Source: Streptomyces flaveus (GTDB taxonomy: Bacteria; Actinomycetota; Actinomycetes; Streptomycetales; Streptomycetaceae). From it: 64,000 nt of DNA. The first letter of the stretch is position 1. Every line of letters starts with the position of its first letter. The notes below the pieces were generated by a model that did not search any database, was not told the origin of the DNA, and worked only from the letters and a program-made list of their open reading frames with translations. This document shows positions 16,394 to 24,575 of this stretch, in pieces. Made by a program: the position numbers and the translations under genes. The stretch lies in the NCBI RefSeq assembly GCF_014647675.1, contig NZ_BMPQ01000004.1, forward strand, positions 346,356-410,355, written 5' to 3'.

Positions 16394-18997
16394 GTGGATC
16401 GGGGGCTCCTCGAACGTGACCACGAGCTGGAGCGACTGGCTGCCGCCGCGCGGGACGCGGCGGATGGAGCCGGTTCGGTGGCGCTTGTCTTAGGAGAGGC
16501 CGGAATCGGCAAGTCGAGCCTGGTGAAGGCCATGCCGTGCGTGCTGCCCGCCGAGGCGCGCATCCTGGTGGGGGAGTGCGACGACCTCGCGACCCGGCGG
16601 CCACTGGGCCCTTTCCGCGACCTCGTCGGAAGCGTCGGTACCGAGCTGGCGCGGGCGCTCACACAGGGCGGTGACCGGGCCCGGGTGTACGACGCCCTGC
16701 GCGCGGAGCTGACCGCGGCCCCGCACCCCGCGGTCCTCGTCGTCGAGGACGTGCACTGGGCCGACGAGGCCTCGCTCGATGTGCTGCGGTTCCTCGTGCA
16801 CCGGGTGGAACGGCTCCCGGCCGTCCTGGTGCTGACGTACCGGGACGACGAACTGGACCGCGCCCACCCCCTGCGCCACCTCCTCGGCCAGGTGTCCAGA
16901 GCCGAGCGAGTGCACCGCCTCCCGCTGTCCCGGCTCTCCGTCCAGGCCGTACACCGGCTCAGCGCGGCCAGCCGGCTGGACCCGGCGGAGGTGTACGCGG
17001 TGACTTCGGGCAACCCGTTCTTCGTCGCCGAGGTGCTGGCTGCCGGCGGCACGGGTGGCGTACCGCCGACCGTGGTCGACGCCGTACTGGCCCGGCTGCG
17101 CGGCCTCGACGACCGCACCCGGGACGTCCTGGAGCAGCTCGCCGTGGTGCCCTCCGCGGTCGAGCGCCCACTGGTCGACGCACTGCTCACGGACGGCGTG
17201 GCCGAGCTGGCGGCGGCAGAGCGGCGCGGAATGCTGACCGTGACCCCCGAACGGGCAGGTTTCCGCCACGAGTTGATCCGCCGCGCCATCGCCGACTCGC
17301 TGCCCGCCGCGCGCCGTATCGAACTCAACCGGGCCGTGCTCGCCGCGCTCGTCGCAGCTCCCGACTCCGACCCCTCCCGTGTCGTCCACCACGCGGCGGA
17401 AGCGGGCGACCAGGAGGCGATCGTGCGGTACGGGCCCGACGCGGCACGCGACGCCGCCGAGGCGGGAGCGCACCGGGAAGCCGCGGCCCACCTGCGGCTC
17501 GTACTGCGGCAGCGTGACCGTTTCGGCTCGGCCGAACTGGCCGAATTACTCGAGCGGTACGCCGTCGAGAGCTACACCATCGCGGACTCCGCGGCGGCCG
17601 TCAGCGCCGAGCGGGATGCGGTCGCGCTGCGCCGGTCCCTCGGTGACACCCGGGCGCTCGGTGCCGACCTGCGCTGGCTGTCCCGGATCCACTGGTGGGC
17701 CGGCGACGCCGACGAGGCGCAGCGTGCCGCGCGGGAGGCCATCGCCGTGGGCGAGGAGGCAGGCGACGACCGGCTGCTCGCCCTCGCCCTCAGCAACACC
17801 TCGCAGCTGCACATGCTCTCCGACCGCCACACCGAGGCCATCGACTTCGGTGAACGCGCCATCGCCCTGGCCCACCGCACCGACGACCCGGCAATTCTCG
17901 CGCACGCCCTCAACAACGTGGGCTCCGCACGCTGGCGGTCCGGCGACCCCCTCGGCCGCGCCCAGGTGGAGGAGAGCCTGAAGGTGGCGCTGGCGGCCGG
18001 CGAGATCGACCACGCCTGCCGCTCGTACGCCAACCTCATCTGGTCCCTCCTGGAAAACCTCCAGTACGCCGAGGCCGACCGCTTCCTGGCCCCGGCCATG
18101 GAACTGGCGGACCGGGCCGAACACCTCGGCTTCCTCAGCTACTTCCACGTCGAGCTGGCGTTGCGCCGGTTCGCCGCCGGAGCCTGGGACGACGCCGAGC
18201 AGCACGCCGAACTGGGAGCCCATGACTTCGTGCCCGCCCGCTGCCCCGCGCTGACCGTGCTCGCGCGGGTGCGCGTCCGGCGCGGCAGGAGCGGCGCCGG
18301 CGAACTGCTGGACCAGGCCCGGGAGATCGCCGTGCATACCCGTGAGCTACAGCGCATCGGACCGGTCGCGGCAGCCCGGGCCGAGGCCGCCTGGCTGCGT
18401 GGAGACCGGCCCGCAGTCGTGGACGCCGCCGCCGAAGCCTTTGAACAGGCGCGGGGACTGGCCGCCGTACCGTACCGGGCAGAGCTCGGATACTGGCTCA
18501 CCAAGGCCGGACATCCCATCCCGCCCGACGGCTCGGACCATCCGTACGCCCTCCAGAGCGCCGGCCGATGGCGGGAGGCGGCGCGGGCCTGGCTGTCGGC
18601 CGGCTGCCCGTACGAACACGCCGCCGCGCTCGCCGAGAGCCCGGAACCGGAGGACAAGCTGGCCGCACTCTCCGCCCTGGACGCACTTGGCGCGCGGCCG
18701 CTTGCCCGTCTGATCCGTGGCGAGCTGCGCCGGATCGGTGTACGGCACATCCCGCGCGGCCCGCTCGCCGCGACCCGCGACAATCCCGCCGGTCTCACCG
18801 AGCGCCAGCTCCAGGTCATGCGGTTGCTCGCCCAGGGGCTCACCAACCACGAGATCGCCGAGCGGCTCGTGCTGTCGGTCCGTACCGTCGACAACCATGT
18901 CTCCGCCGTACTGGACAAACTGGGGGCCCGCACCCGGCGCGAGGTCTCCGCCCGTGCCACGGAACAGGGCCTGCTGCCCGGAAGCGCCGAGACGTAG
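16394..18997 (+). CDS. LuxR-family large ATP-binding (LAL) regulator
   Basis: An 867-residue regulator starting at GTG. An AAA ATPase module covers about residues 1-330: Walker A GEAGIGKS at 34-41 and Walker B LVVEDVHWADE near 115. A TPR-like helical region fills the middle (SNTSQLHMLSDRHTEAIDFG and similar). A LuxR helix-turn-helix lies at about 800-855 (LTERQLQVMRLLAQGLTNHE, VDNHVSAVLDKLGA). LAL proteins activate catabolic or secondary-metabolite operons on ligand binding. A CAGAAT box six bases before the GTG and the lack of a ribosome site hint at a leaderless start. The next gene, a flavoprotein 116 bp downstream, is a possible target. Confidence 0.88.
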   Translation: MDRGLLERDHELERLAAAARDAADGAGSVALVLGEAGIGKSSLVKAMPCVLPAEARILVGECDDLATRRPLGPFRDLVGSVGTELARALTQGGDRARVYDALRAELTAAPHPAVLVVEDVHWADEASLDVLRFLVHRVERLPAVLVLTYRDDELDRAHPLRHLLGQVSRAERVHRLPLSRLSVQAVHRLSAASRLDPAEVYAVTSGNPFFVAEVLAAGGTGGVPPTVVDAVLARLRGLDDRTRDVLEQLAVVPSAVERPLVDALLTDGVAELAAAERRGMLTVTPERAGFRHELIRRAIADSLPAARRIELNRAVLAALVAAPDSDPSRVVHHAAEAGDQEAIVRYGPDAARDAAEAGAHREAAAHLRLVLRQRDRFGSAELAELLERYAVESYTIADSAAAVSAERDAVALRRSLGDTRALGADLRWLSRIHWWAGDADEAQRAAREAIAVGEEAGDDRLLALALSNTSQLHMLSDRHTEAIDFGERAIALAHRTDDPAILAHALNNVGSARWRSGDPLGRAQVEESLKVALAAGEIDHACRSYANLIWSLLENLQYAEADRFLAPAMELADRAEHLGFLSYFHVELALRRFAAGAWDDAEQHAELGAHDFVPARCPALTVLARVRVRRGRSGAGELLDQAREIAVHTRELQRIGPVAAARAEAAWLRGDRPAVVDAAAEAFEQARGLAAVPYRAELGYWLTKAGHPIPPDGSDHPYALQSAGRWREAARAWLSAGCPYEHAAALAESPEPEDKLAALSALDALGARPLARLIRGELRRIGVRHIPRGPLAATRDNPAGLTERQLQVMRLLAQGLTNHEIAERLVLSVRTVDNHVSAVLDKLGARTRREVSARATEQGLLPGSAET

Positions 18998-19112
18998 GTA
19001 GCCGCCGTCGCCGAGCTGGGTGGCGGTCACGGATATCCGCGTCCCGGGCATCGGACTAGAACATGCGGATCGGGCCCGTCGAAGGGCCCCGGACCCGGAA
19101 CGGGGGACACGC

Positions 19113-20510
19113 ATGTCCATGACTCCGGCACAAGCAGCCCGTCAGGAACTCACCGGATTCGCAGGCCAGTTGGTAGGACCGGACGACTCCGGCTACGACG
19201 AGGCCCGCGCCGTCTACAACGCGATGATCGACCGGCGGCCCGCCCTCGTGGCGCGCTGCGGCGATACCAAGGACGTCTCACAGGCTGTCGGCTTCGCCCG
19301 CGACCACGGCCTCCCGCTCGCGGTGCGCGGCGGCGGGCACCATGGAGCGGGCCTGGGGACCTGCGACGACGGTGTGGTCGTCGATCTGTCCCCGCTCAAG
19401 GACATCGAGGTCGACCCGCGGGCCCGCACCGTCCGCGTCGGCGGCGGCTGTGTCTGGGGCGAAGTGGACCGCGCCACCCACGAGCACGGTCTGGCCACCC
19501 CGAGCGGCATCATCTCCACGACCGGCGTCGGCGGTCTCACCCTGGGCGGCGGCCTCGGCCATCTCAGCCGTAAGTGCGGGCTGACCGTCGACAATCTCCT
19601 GGAGGCCGAACTCGTCCTGGCCGACGGCGCGCACGTGCGCGCGAGCGCGGACGAGAACACCGACCTGTACTGGGCGATCCGCGGCGGCGGCGGAAACTTC
19701 GGCGTCGTCACCTCGTTCCTGTTCCGCCTGCACGAGGTGAGCACGATCGTCGCCGGGCCCACCTTCTGGCCCGTCGAACTCGGCGCCGAAGTCCTCACCG
19801 CCTACCGGGACTTCATCCCGCACGCGCCCCGCGACCTCAACGCCTTCTTCCTCTTCGGCTCCGTCCCGCCGGCCCCGCCGTTCCCCGAGGAACTGCACCT
19901 GCGGAAGATCGCCGGCGTCGTCTGGTACTACGCGGGCGAGGACACGGACGCGGCGGCACGGGTCATGGCACCGTTGCTCGACGTACTGCCCGCGCCCCTG
20001 CTGCACGCCCCCGCGCCGATGCCGCACCCCGCGATCCAGTCCGCGTTCGACGGCCTCTACCCGCCAGGCGACCAGTGGTACTGGCGCGCGGACTTCGTCA
20101 ACGACATCCCCGGCGACGCGATCGGCCTGCACGCCAAGTTCGGCGCCGAACTGCCGACCTGGAAGTCGACGATGCACCTGTACCCGATCGACGGCGCCGT
20201 CCACGACCTCGCACCGACGGACACCGCCTGGAGCTACCGCGACGCACGCTGGGCGTCCGTCTACGCGGGCGTGGACTCCGACCCGGCGAACGCCGAGCAC
20301 ATCAAACAATGGACCGTCGACTACTTCGACGCCCTGCACCCGTTCTCGGCGGGCGGCGCCTACGTCAACATGATGATGGACGAGGGCCAGGAACGCGTAC
20401 GCGCGAGCTACCGCGACAACTACGCTCGTCTGGCCCGCGTGAAGGCCGACCGTGATCCGCGGAACCTGTTCCGGCTCAACCAGAACATCCAGCCGGCCAC
20501 AGGCTCCTGA
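19113..20510 (+). CDS. FAD-binding oxidoreductase, BBE family
   Basis: A 465-residue flavoprotein of the berberine-bridge-enzyme family; ATG at 19113 after a GGGGGA site. The FAD_binding_4 domain begins near residue 40; VRGGGHHGAG contains His76/His77, one of which is the covalent FAD attachment site. The second, cysteinyl attachment seen in bicovalent members is not evident (ATPSGIISTTGVGG instead), so a single covalent bond is likely. The BBE C-terminal motif appears as YRDNYARLARVKADRDPRNLF. There is no signal peptide. It could oxidise a sugar or a natural product. It follows the LAL regulator on the same strand. Confidence 0.85.
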   Translation: MSMTPAQAARQELTGFAGQLVGPDDSGYDEARAVYNAMIDRRPALVARCGDTKDVSQAVGFARDHGLPLAVRGGGHHGAGLGTCDDGVVVDLSPLKDIEVDPRARTVRVGGGCVWGEVDRATHEHGLATPSGIISTTGVGGLTLGGGLGHLSRKCGLTVDNLLEAELVLADGAHVRASADENTDLYWAIRGGGGNFGVVTSFLFRLHEVSTIVAGPTFWPVELGAEVLTAYRDFIPHAPRDLNAFFLFGSVPPAPPFPEELHLRKIAGVVWYYAGEDTDAAARVMAPLLDVLPAPLLHAPAPMPHPAIQSAFDGLYPPGDQWYWRADFVNDIPGDAIGLHAKFGAELPTWKSTMHLYPIDGAVHDLAPTDTAWSYRDARWASVYAGVDSDPANAEHIKQWTVDYFDALHPFSAGGAYVNMMMDEGQERVRASYRDNYARLARVKADRDPRNLFRLNQNIQPATGS

Positions 20511-20529
20511 CCAGCTGATCGGTGTGTCA

Positions 20530-21339
20530 TCACGGCTTGCGGGCCACGCCCCCGTAGACGTCCGTGGGCTCGGGCGACGTCCCGGGCTCCGGGCGCCACA
20601 GGGGGCAGGACACGATGCCGGGCTCCAGGAGCTCAAGTCCCTCGTAGTACGCGGAGATCTGCTCGGGGCTGCGCAGTACGTACGGAATGGCGCCCGTGTC
20701 GTCGTAGCCCTGCTGGGCCTCCTTGAGTGCCGTGTCGGTGTCCGTGCTGTCGTAGTGCACGAAGTAGCTGCCCGACGGAAGGGCGGCCTGGAGGCGGCGG
20801 ACGATCGACTTGGCCTCCTCGTAGTCCTGGATGTGGCCGAGGATGCCCATGAGCATCAGCGCGACGGGCTTGCTGAAGTCCAGGATCTCGCCCGCCTGCG
20901 CGAGGATCTTCTCGGGCTCGTGCAGGTCCGCGTCGATGTAGTTGGTGACGCCCTCGGGGGTGCTGGTCAGCAGGGCCTGGGCGTGCCGGAGCACCAACGG
21001 GTCGTTGTCCACGTAGACGATGCGGGACTCGGGCGCCACGCGCTGGGCGACCTCGTGGGTGTTGTCGTACGAGGGCAGGCCCGTGCCGATGTCCAGGAAC
21101 TGGCGGATGCCGAGTTCACCGGCCACGAAGGTCACCGTGCGGATCAGATAGTCACGGGAGGCGCGGGCCATCGTCTCGATGTTCGGCGCGGTCTCGCGGT
21201 AGGCGTCGCCCGCCACCCGGTCGATGTCGTAGTTGTCCTTGCCGCCCATCCAGTAGTTCCAGATACGGGCCGAATGCGGCACCGTGGTGTCGATCTTGGA
21301 CAGAGGGTCCTGGTCGGGGGTGGACTGGGCTTCTGCCAT
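20530..21339 (-). CDS. SAM-dependent methyltransferase, DUF574 family
   Basis: A 269-residue protein matching the actinobacterial DUF574 methyltransferase family: the start DTTVPHSARIWNYWMGGKDNY, the SAM-binding FLDIGTGLPSYDNTHEVAQ, the acidic VYVDNDPLVL and the C-terminal PLWRPEP. Substrates are unknown; genomes hold many paralogues, often near XRE/DUF397 regulators, as here. ATG at 21339 has AGGAG upstream. It converges with the BBE flavoprotein gene, with 19 bases between stops. Confidence 0.85.
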   Translation of the reverse strand: MAEAQSTPDQDPLSKIDTTVPHSARIWNYWMGGKDNYDIDRVAGDAYRETAPNIETMARASRDYLIRTVTFVAGELGIRQFLDIGTGLPSYDNTHEVAQRVAPESRIVYVDNDPLVLRHAQALLTSTPEGVTNYIDADLHEPEKILAQAGEILDFSKPVALMLMGILGHIQDYEEAKSIVRRLQAALPSGSYFVHYDSTDTDTALKEAQQGYDDTGAIPYVLRSPEQISAYYEGLELLEPGIVSCPLWRPEPGTSPEPTDVYGGVARKP

Positions 21340-21373
21340 CAGAATTCTCCTGCCGTGCGTCACGGGTCTGTAC

Positions 21374-21889
21374 TCAACCTACCGTCAACTTCCCTGTGCA
21401 ACGCCCCAGTTGAAAAGGGGACGACGAGGCGGGCCCACGGACGGGAGGGCTGAGGCCGCTGACGTCCACGGTGACGACGGGGACGTGCCGGGTGAGGGTG
21501 CGGAAGGCCCGTTCGTACGCGCTGGTCGCCTCGGCGCTTTCCGCGTCCCGGATTTGTGGGGACGTCAGGTGTACGAGGGCGCCGTCGCGTTCGGCGACCG
21601 CCTCGGCGAAGTCGAGGGCCTGGATCCAGGTCACCCGGGAGTGTCCTCGGCGCAGCGGCCCGTAGACGAGTTCGTGGATGATGCTGCCGTCGACGGCCAA
21701 CAGGCCCGGTGCGGCGAGCAGTTCACGGTACGGGCGGGTCGGGTCCACCTGCTGCAGCTGTTCCCGTGCGCGTCTGATGAGGAACCCGTGGCGGGCGAGT
21801 TCGCTGAGCAGACCGCTCCTGCCGATGTCGTCAGGGCCTTCGAGGACCAGCGTTCGGCACTGGGCGACGGCCTGATGGAGCGTGTGCAT
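21374..21889 (-). CDS. kinase-like P-loop protein with degenerate Walker A
   Basis: A 171-residue protein that resembles a thymidylate-kinase-type P-loop protein. TLVLEGPDDIGRSGLLSELA sits where Walker A should be, but the invariant Lys is Arg and the loop is altered. The segment DGSIIHELVYGPLRRG resembles the substrate-binding D-R-S-x-x-S-E-x-V-Y-G-P of phage and actinobacterial thymidylate-kinase-like proteins, and ALVHLTSP the following strand. It may therefore bind a nucleotide without transferring phosphate. Good GGAGGGAG site before the ATG. It lies 87 bp downstream of the DUF397 gene and may be part of that operon. Confidence 0.55.
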   Translation of the reverse strand: MHTLHQAVAQCRTLVLEGPDDIGRSGLLSELARHGFLIRRAREQLQQVDPTRPYRELLAAPGLLAVDGSIIHELVYGPLRRGHSRVTWIQALDFAEAVAERDGALVHLTSPQIRDAESAEATSAYERAFRTLTRHVPVVTVDVSGLSPPVRGPASSSPFQLGRCTGKLTVG

Positions 21890-21975
21890 ACCACTCCCTC
21901 CGGACGACCGACTTCCTCAGTGTGGCCGGGCAACCCGCACGAGGGGAGTCCGCGTGCGGGTTTTCCCGTGATGCC

Positions 21976-22221
21976 TCAGGCGACCAGGAAGTCCGCCTTG
22001 CCGGACTTCGCGCCCTCCAGGAACGTCAGCATCTCGTCCCGGGTGTAAACCAGCGCGGGACCCTCCGGGTCCGTGGACTGGCGGACGGCGACGCTGCCGT
22101 CGGGCAGCCGCTTGGCCTCGACGCAGCTCCCGCCGTTCGTACCGCTCCAGGGCTTGTGCCAGCCCTCGGTGCCCAGGTCGGTGGCCGGCATGCCGCTGTA
22201 GATGGGGCCTTTGGAATTCAT
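21976..22221 (-). CDS. DUF397 protein
   Basis: An 81-residue DUF397 protein: WHKPWSGTNGGSCVEAKRL, VAVRQSTDPEGPALVYTRDEM and a C-terminal FLEGAKSGKADFLV. Its ATG overlaps the stop of the XRE gene as ATGA. Such pairs of DUF397 and Scr1-type XRE regulators are abundant in Streptomyces; the DUF397 partner is thought to modulate the regulator, and some pairs act in development and antibiotic control. Confidence 0.9.
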   Translation of the reverse strand: MNSKGPIYSGMPATDLGTEGWHKPWSGTNGGSCVEAKRLPDGSVAVRQSTDPEGPALVYTRDEMLTFLEGAKSGKADFLVA

Positions 22222-23096
22222 TCGTCCAACTCCTTGCGCAGTTCACCCAGGATGGCCCTGGTCCTAGCGACCGGTTCCGCCTGCACGGACATCCGGTCCA
22301 TTACCTCGAGATACGAGACGACGTCGGCGGGCTGATCGACATAGACCGCGCCGGCGAGGCTTTCGGTGTAGACGACGTCGGGAAGCTCGGAGAAACCGAA
22401 ACGGAAGTAGTGGAACGGGCCGTAGGCGCCGGGATGCGCTCCTGTGTCGAGACCGATGATCTGGATCCGGACCTTCGGCAGGTCCAAGGCCTCGTCCAGC
22501 CGGTCGATCTGAGCCCGCATCACCTCGCGTCCGCCCACCGGGCGGCGCAGCACCGACTCTTCCAGGATGGCCCAGATGGCGGGCGAATCCGGCTTGGCGA
22601 GGAGGTCCTGGCGCTTGAGGCGCAGCGTGACCCGGCGCTCTATGTCCTCCTTCGACTCGTTGGGAAACCCCACCCGCATCAGTGCGGTGGCGTAGTCGTG
22701 GGTCTGCAGCAGGCCCGGTACGTAGTGGGGTTCGTAGAGACGGATGACGCTGGCTTCGCTCTCCAGGCTCACGTAGGCGCTGAACCACTCGGGCAGTACG
22801 TCGCGGTACTTGTACCACCAGCCGGGCTGGTTGGCCTCCCTGGCCAGGGCGAGGAAGTCGTCGATCTCCGCCGCCGGAACTCCGTAGGTGAGCAGCAACT
22901 CCTTTACGTACGGGATACGAAGACCGACCTCGGCCTTCTCGATCCGCCGGACCGTCAGAGGGGTCACCTCGATGGCCCGTGCCGCGTCCTCGAACGACAC
23001 TCCGGCCTGTTCCCGCAGCTGCCGAAGCCGCTTGCCGAGAACCATCCGCAGGACCGTCGGCGCGTTGCCGCCAGAGCGGTTGTCGCTCACGTCCAC
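22218..23096 (-). CDS. XRE-family regulator (DUF5753/Scr1 type)
   Basis: A 292-residue regulator: N-terminal helix-turn-helix (LGKRLRQLREQAGVSFEDAA ... TPLTVRRIEKAEVGLR) and a C-terminal DUF5753 domain (RLYEPHYVPGLLQTHDYA, RRPVGGREVMRAQIDRL, VVYTESLAGAVYVD). It probably binds DNA and is controlled by DUF397 partners. Start at GTG 23096, or GTG 23090. It is divergent from an ATP-binding protein gene, the usual layout of these modules, and a 19-bp AT-rich inverted repeat lies 71 bp upstream. Confidence 0.9.
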   Translation of the reverse strand: MDVSDNRSGGNAPTVLRMVLGKRLRQLREQAGVSFEDAARAIEVTPLTVRRIEKAEVGLRIPYVKELLLTYGVPAAEIDDFLALAREANQPGWWYKYRDVLPEWFSAYVSLESEASVIRLYEPHYVPGLLQTHDYATALMRVGFPNESKEDIERRVTLRLKRQDLLAKPDSPAIWAILEESVLRRPVGGREVMRAQIDRLDEALDLPKVRIQIIGLDTGAHPGAYGPFHYFRFGFSELPDVVYTESLAGAVYVDQPADVVSYLEVMDRMSVQAEPVARTRAILGELRKELDE

Positions 23097-23166
23097 CCTC
23101 CCGGAACGGCCGTCACAGCGAGCAGTGTGCCACGACGGCGCAGACAGAGACAGGGTGATGCGGATA

Positions 23167-23185
23167 GTTCTGAAATTATCAGAAC
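23167..23185. promoter_or_regulatory. candidate operator between XRE and ATPase genes
   Basis: GTTCTGA-AATTA-TCAGAAC, perfect 7-bp arms in an unusually AT-rich spot. It lies in the 238-bp divergent control region, and is placed to let the XRE protein control itself and the anti-sigma-like ATPase gene. Confidence 0.6.
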
Positions 23186-23334
23186 GCGTGTTGCGGGCTG
23201 TATGTGCAGACCGTCATAGTGATCGAGTGACCTGTCGCACAGTCAGCGGCGACGGCGGTCAACCGTGCTCGGTCGCATGGGAGTTGATCGCCCGGCAGGT
23301 ACGGGGATGCCGCGCACCGTGATGCGAGACCTGG

Positions 23335-23928
23335 ATGGCCATCGTGACCGACGGACAATCAAGGAGTCCGGCCCAGGGCCCCGCCGGGGCCGACAAGGTG
23401 CTGGCCGCCACCCTGCAGGACACCGGCTATTTGTACCCGTCACTCGCGTTCCAGGTCGGTGAACCGGTCCGCCGTCAGGGCATCGCCCCCACTGAGGTCG
23501 TCCCGGTCGTGGTCAGCGAACCTCCCGGCCTCCTGCGCACCGAAGTCCCCGCCCAGCCGTCGCGCGCCTGTGCCGTGCGGCGCGCCGTCGCCGCGCACCT
23601 CACCTCCCTGCCACTGACGCCGGAGCAGCTCGACAACGCCGTCCTCGCGACGGGCGAGCTGTTCGCCAACGCCGTCAGACACGGGAGTTCCGATTCCGGC
23701 GACACCATCACCGTCATCGTCGAGCGCACCGGCCACGACGTACGCGTGACGGTCGCCGACCACTCGCCGGCCATGCCGCGGCTCTCTGCGGCGGACGTGG
23801 CCGAGGAGTCCGGACGCGGACTCACCCTCGTGGCCGCACTGTCCGACGACTGGGGCATCGCACTGCCTGCCCCCGGCAGCACGGGCAAGAGCGTGTGGTT
23901 CACGCTGACGCTTCGGGAGCCCTCATGA
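23335..23928 (+). CDS. HATPase-type ATP-binding protein (anti-sigma-like)
   Basis: A 197-residue protein with a C-terminal HATPase_c_2 domain of the RsbW/SpoIIAB type: PEQLDNAVLATGELFANAVRHG carries the N-box Asn, VTVADHSPAMPRL the G1 region and EESGRGLTLVAALSDDWG the G2 region. The first 60 residues are a variable Pro-rich extension. These proteins are either anti-sigma kinases or conservon-like partners of XRE/DUF397 proteins. It is divergent from the XRE gene; its stop overlaps the next start as ATGA. Confidence 0.85.
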   Translation: MAIVTDGQSRSPAQGPAGADKVLAATLQDTGYLYPSLAFQVGEPVRRQGIAPTEVVPVVVSEPPGLLRTEVPAQPSRACAVRRAVAAHLTSLPLTPEQLDNAVLATGELFANAVRHGSSDSGDTITVIVERTGHDVRVTVADHSPAMPRLSAADVAEESGRGLTLVAALSDDWGIALPAPGSTGKSVWFTLTLREPS

Positions 23929-24527
23929 ACGGCATCGGTGCTTCAAGGCACTTGACCCAGGACGCGCCCCCCGAGGAACTCCCGGACACGGCGCACGACG
24001 CACCCCGGGACACCGGCACAGCGGTGCTTCCCGCGCTGGCCTCCGCCCTCGCCCACGAACTCGTCCGCAGGGCCGAGGAGGAACAGCGGCTCATGCGGCA
24101 GGCGCAGCGCAACCGCACGCCGGGCCTGCGCCGCCGCATCCTCGACTGCCGCAAGGACAACGCCGAGGCGCTCAAGGCGATCGTCCGCCGGCACGCCTGG
24201 CCGACCGCCGACCTGGTGGGCGCGCAGGCGTCGACGGCGGCCCTGATGATCCTGCTGCACGCCCCGGAACTCGACTTCCAGCTCAGCTGCCGCGACCTGA
24301 TCGCCCAGGCCACGGCGGACGGCCGCTGCCCCGCCCTGCACCACGCCTACATCGCCGACCACTGCGCCGTCGAACTGGGCCAGCCGCAGTACTACGGCAC
24401 GCGCATCGACCCGGCGACGTTCCGCCCGTACCCGACCCGCTGCCCCGACACCCTCGACGAACGCCGCCGCGACGTCGGTCTGGCCCCGCTGGAAGAACAG
24501 ATGCGGATGCTGCGTCACGGGGCATGA
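23925..24527 (+). CDS. DUF6624-like hypothetical protein
   Basis: A 200-residue cytosolic protein. The ATG is part of an ATGA overlap with the ATPase gene. After a 40-residue variable start it reads ALAHELVRRAEEEQRLMRQA, then IVRRHAWPTADLVGAQASTAALMILLHAP and LHHAYIADHCAVELGQPQYYGTR. Those His-rich, helical stretches (HAxP, QYYGTR) are the hallmark of DUF6624 proteins, of unknown function. Coupled translation with the ATPase suggests the two act together. Confidence 0.7.
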   Translation: MNGIGASRHLTQDAPPEELPDTAHDAPRDTGTAVLPALASALAHELVRRAEEEQRLMRQAQRNRTPGLRRRILDCRKDNAEALKAIVRRHAWPTADLVGAQASTAALMILLHAPELDFQLSCRDLIAQATADGRCPALHHAYIADHCAVELGQPQYYGTRIDPATFRPYPTRCPDTLDERRRDVGLAPLEEQMRMLRHGA

Positions 24528-24575
24528 GCCGGGATGGGACGGCGGCCCGTTCCCGCATCGCGACTGTCCCAGCCG

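Noticed and set aside
15529..17328. A 599-codon minus-strand frame across the family 3 lyase and the first LAL regulator.
   Set aside because: Low-complexity Arg/Ser-rich translation with no recognisable domain; both genes beneath it are clear.
19113..20510. BBE flavoprotein plus LAL regulator as part of an antibiotic gene cluster.
   Set aside because: No synthase, tailoring set or export genes are near; one flavoprotein is not enough.
21976..23096. DUF397/XRE pair as a toxin-antitoxin system.
   Set aside because: The gene order looks similar, but these families are known as regulator and partner; no toxin fold is visible.
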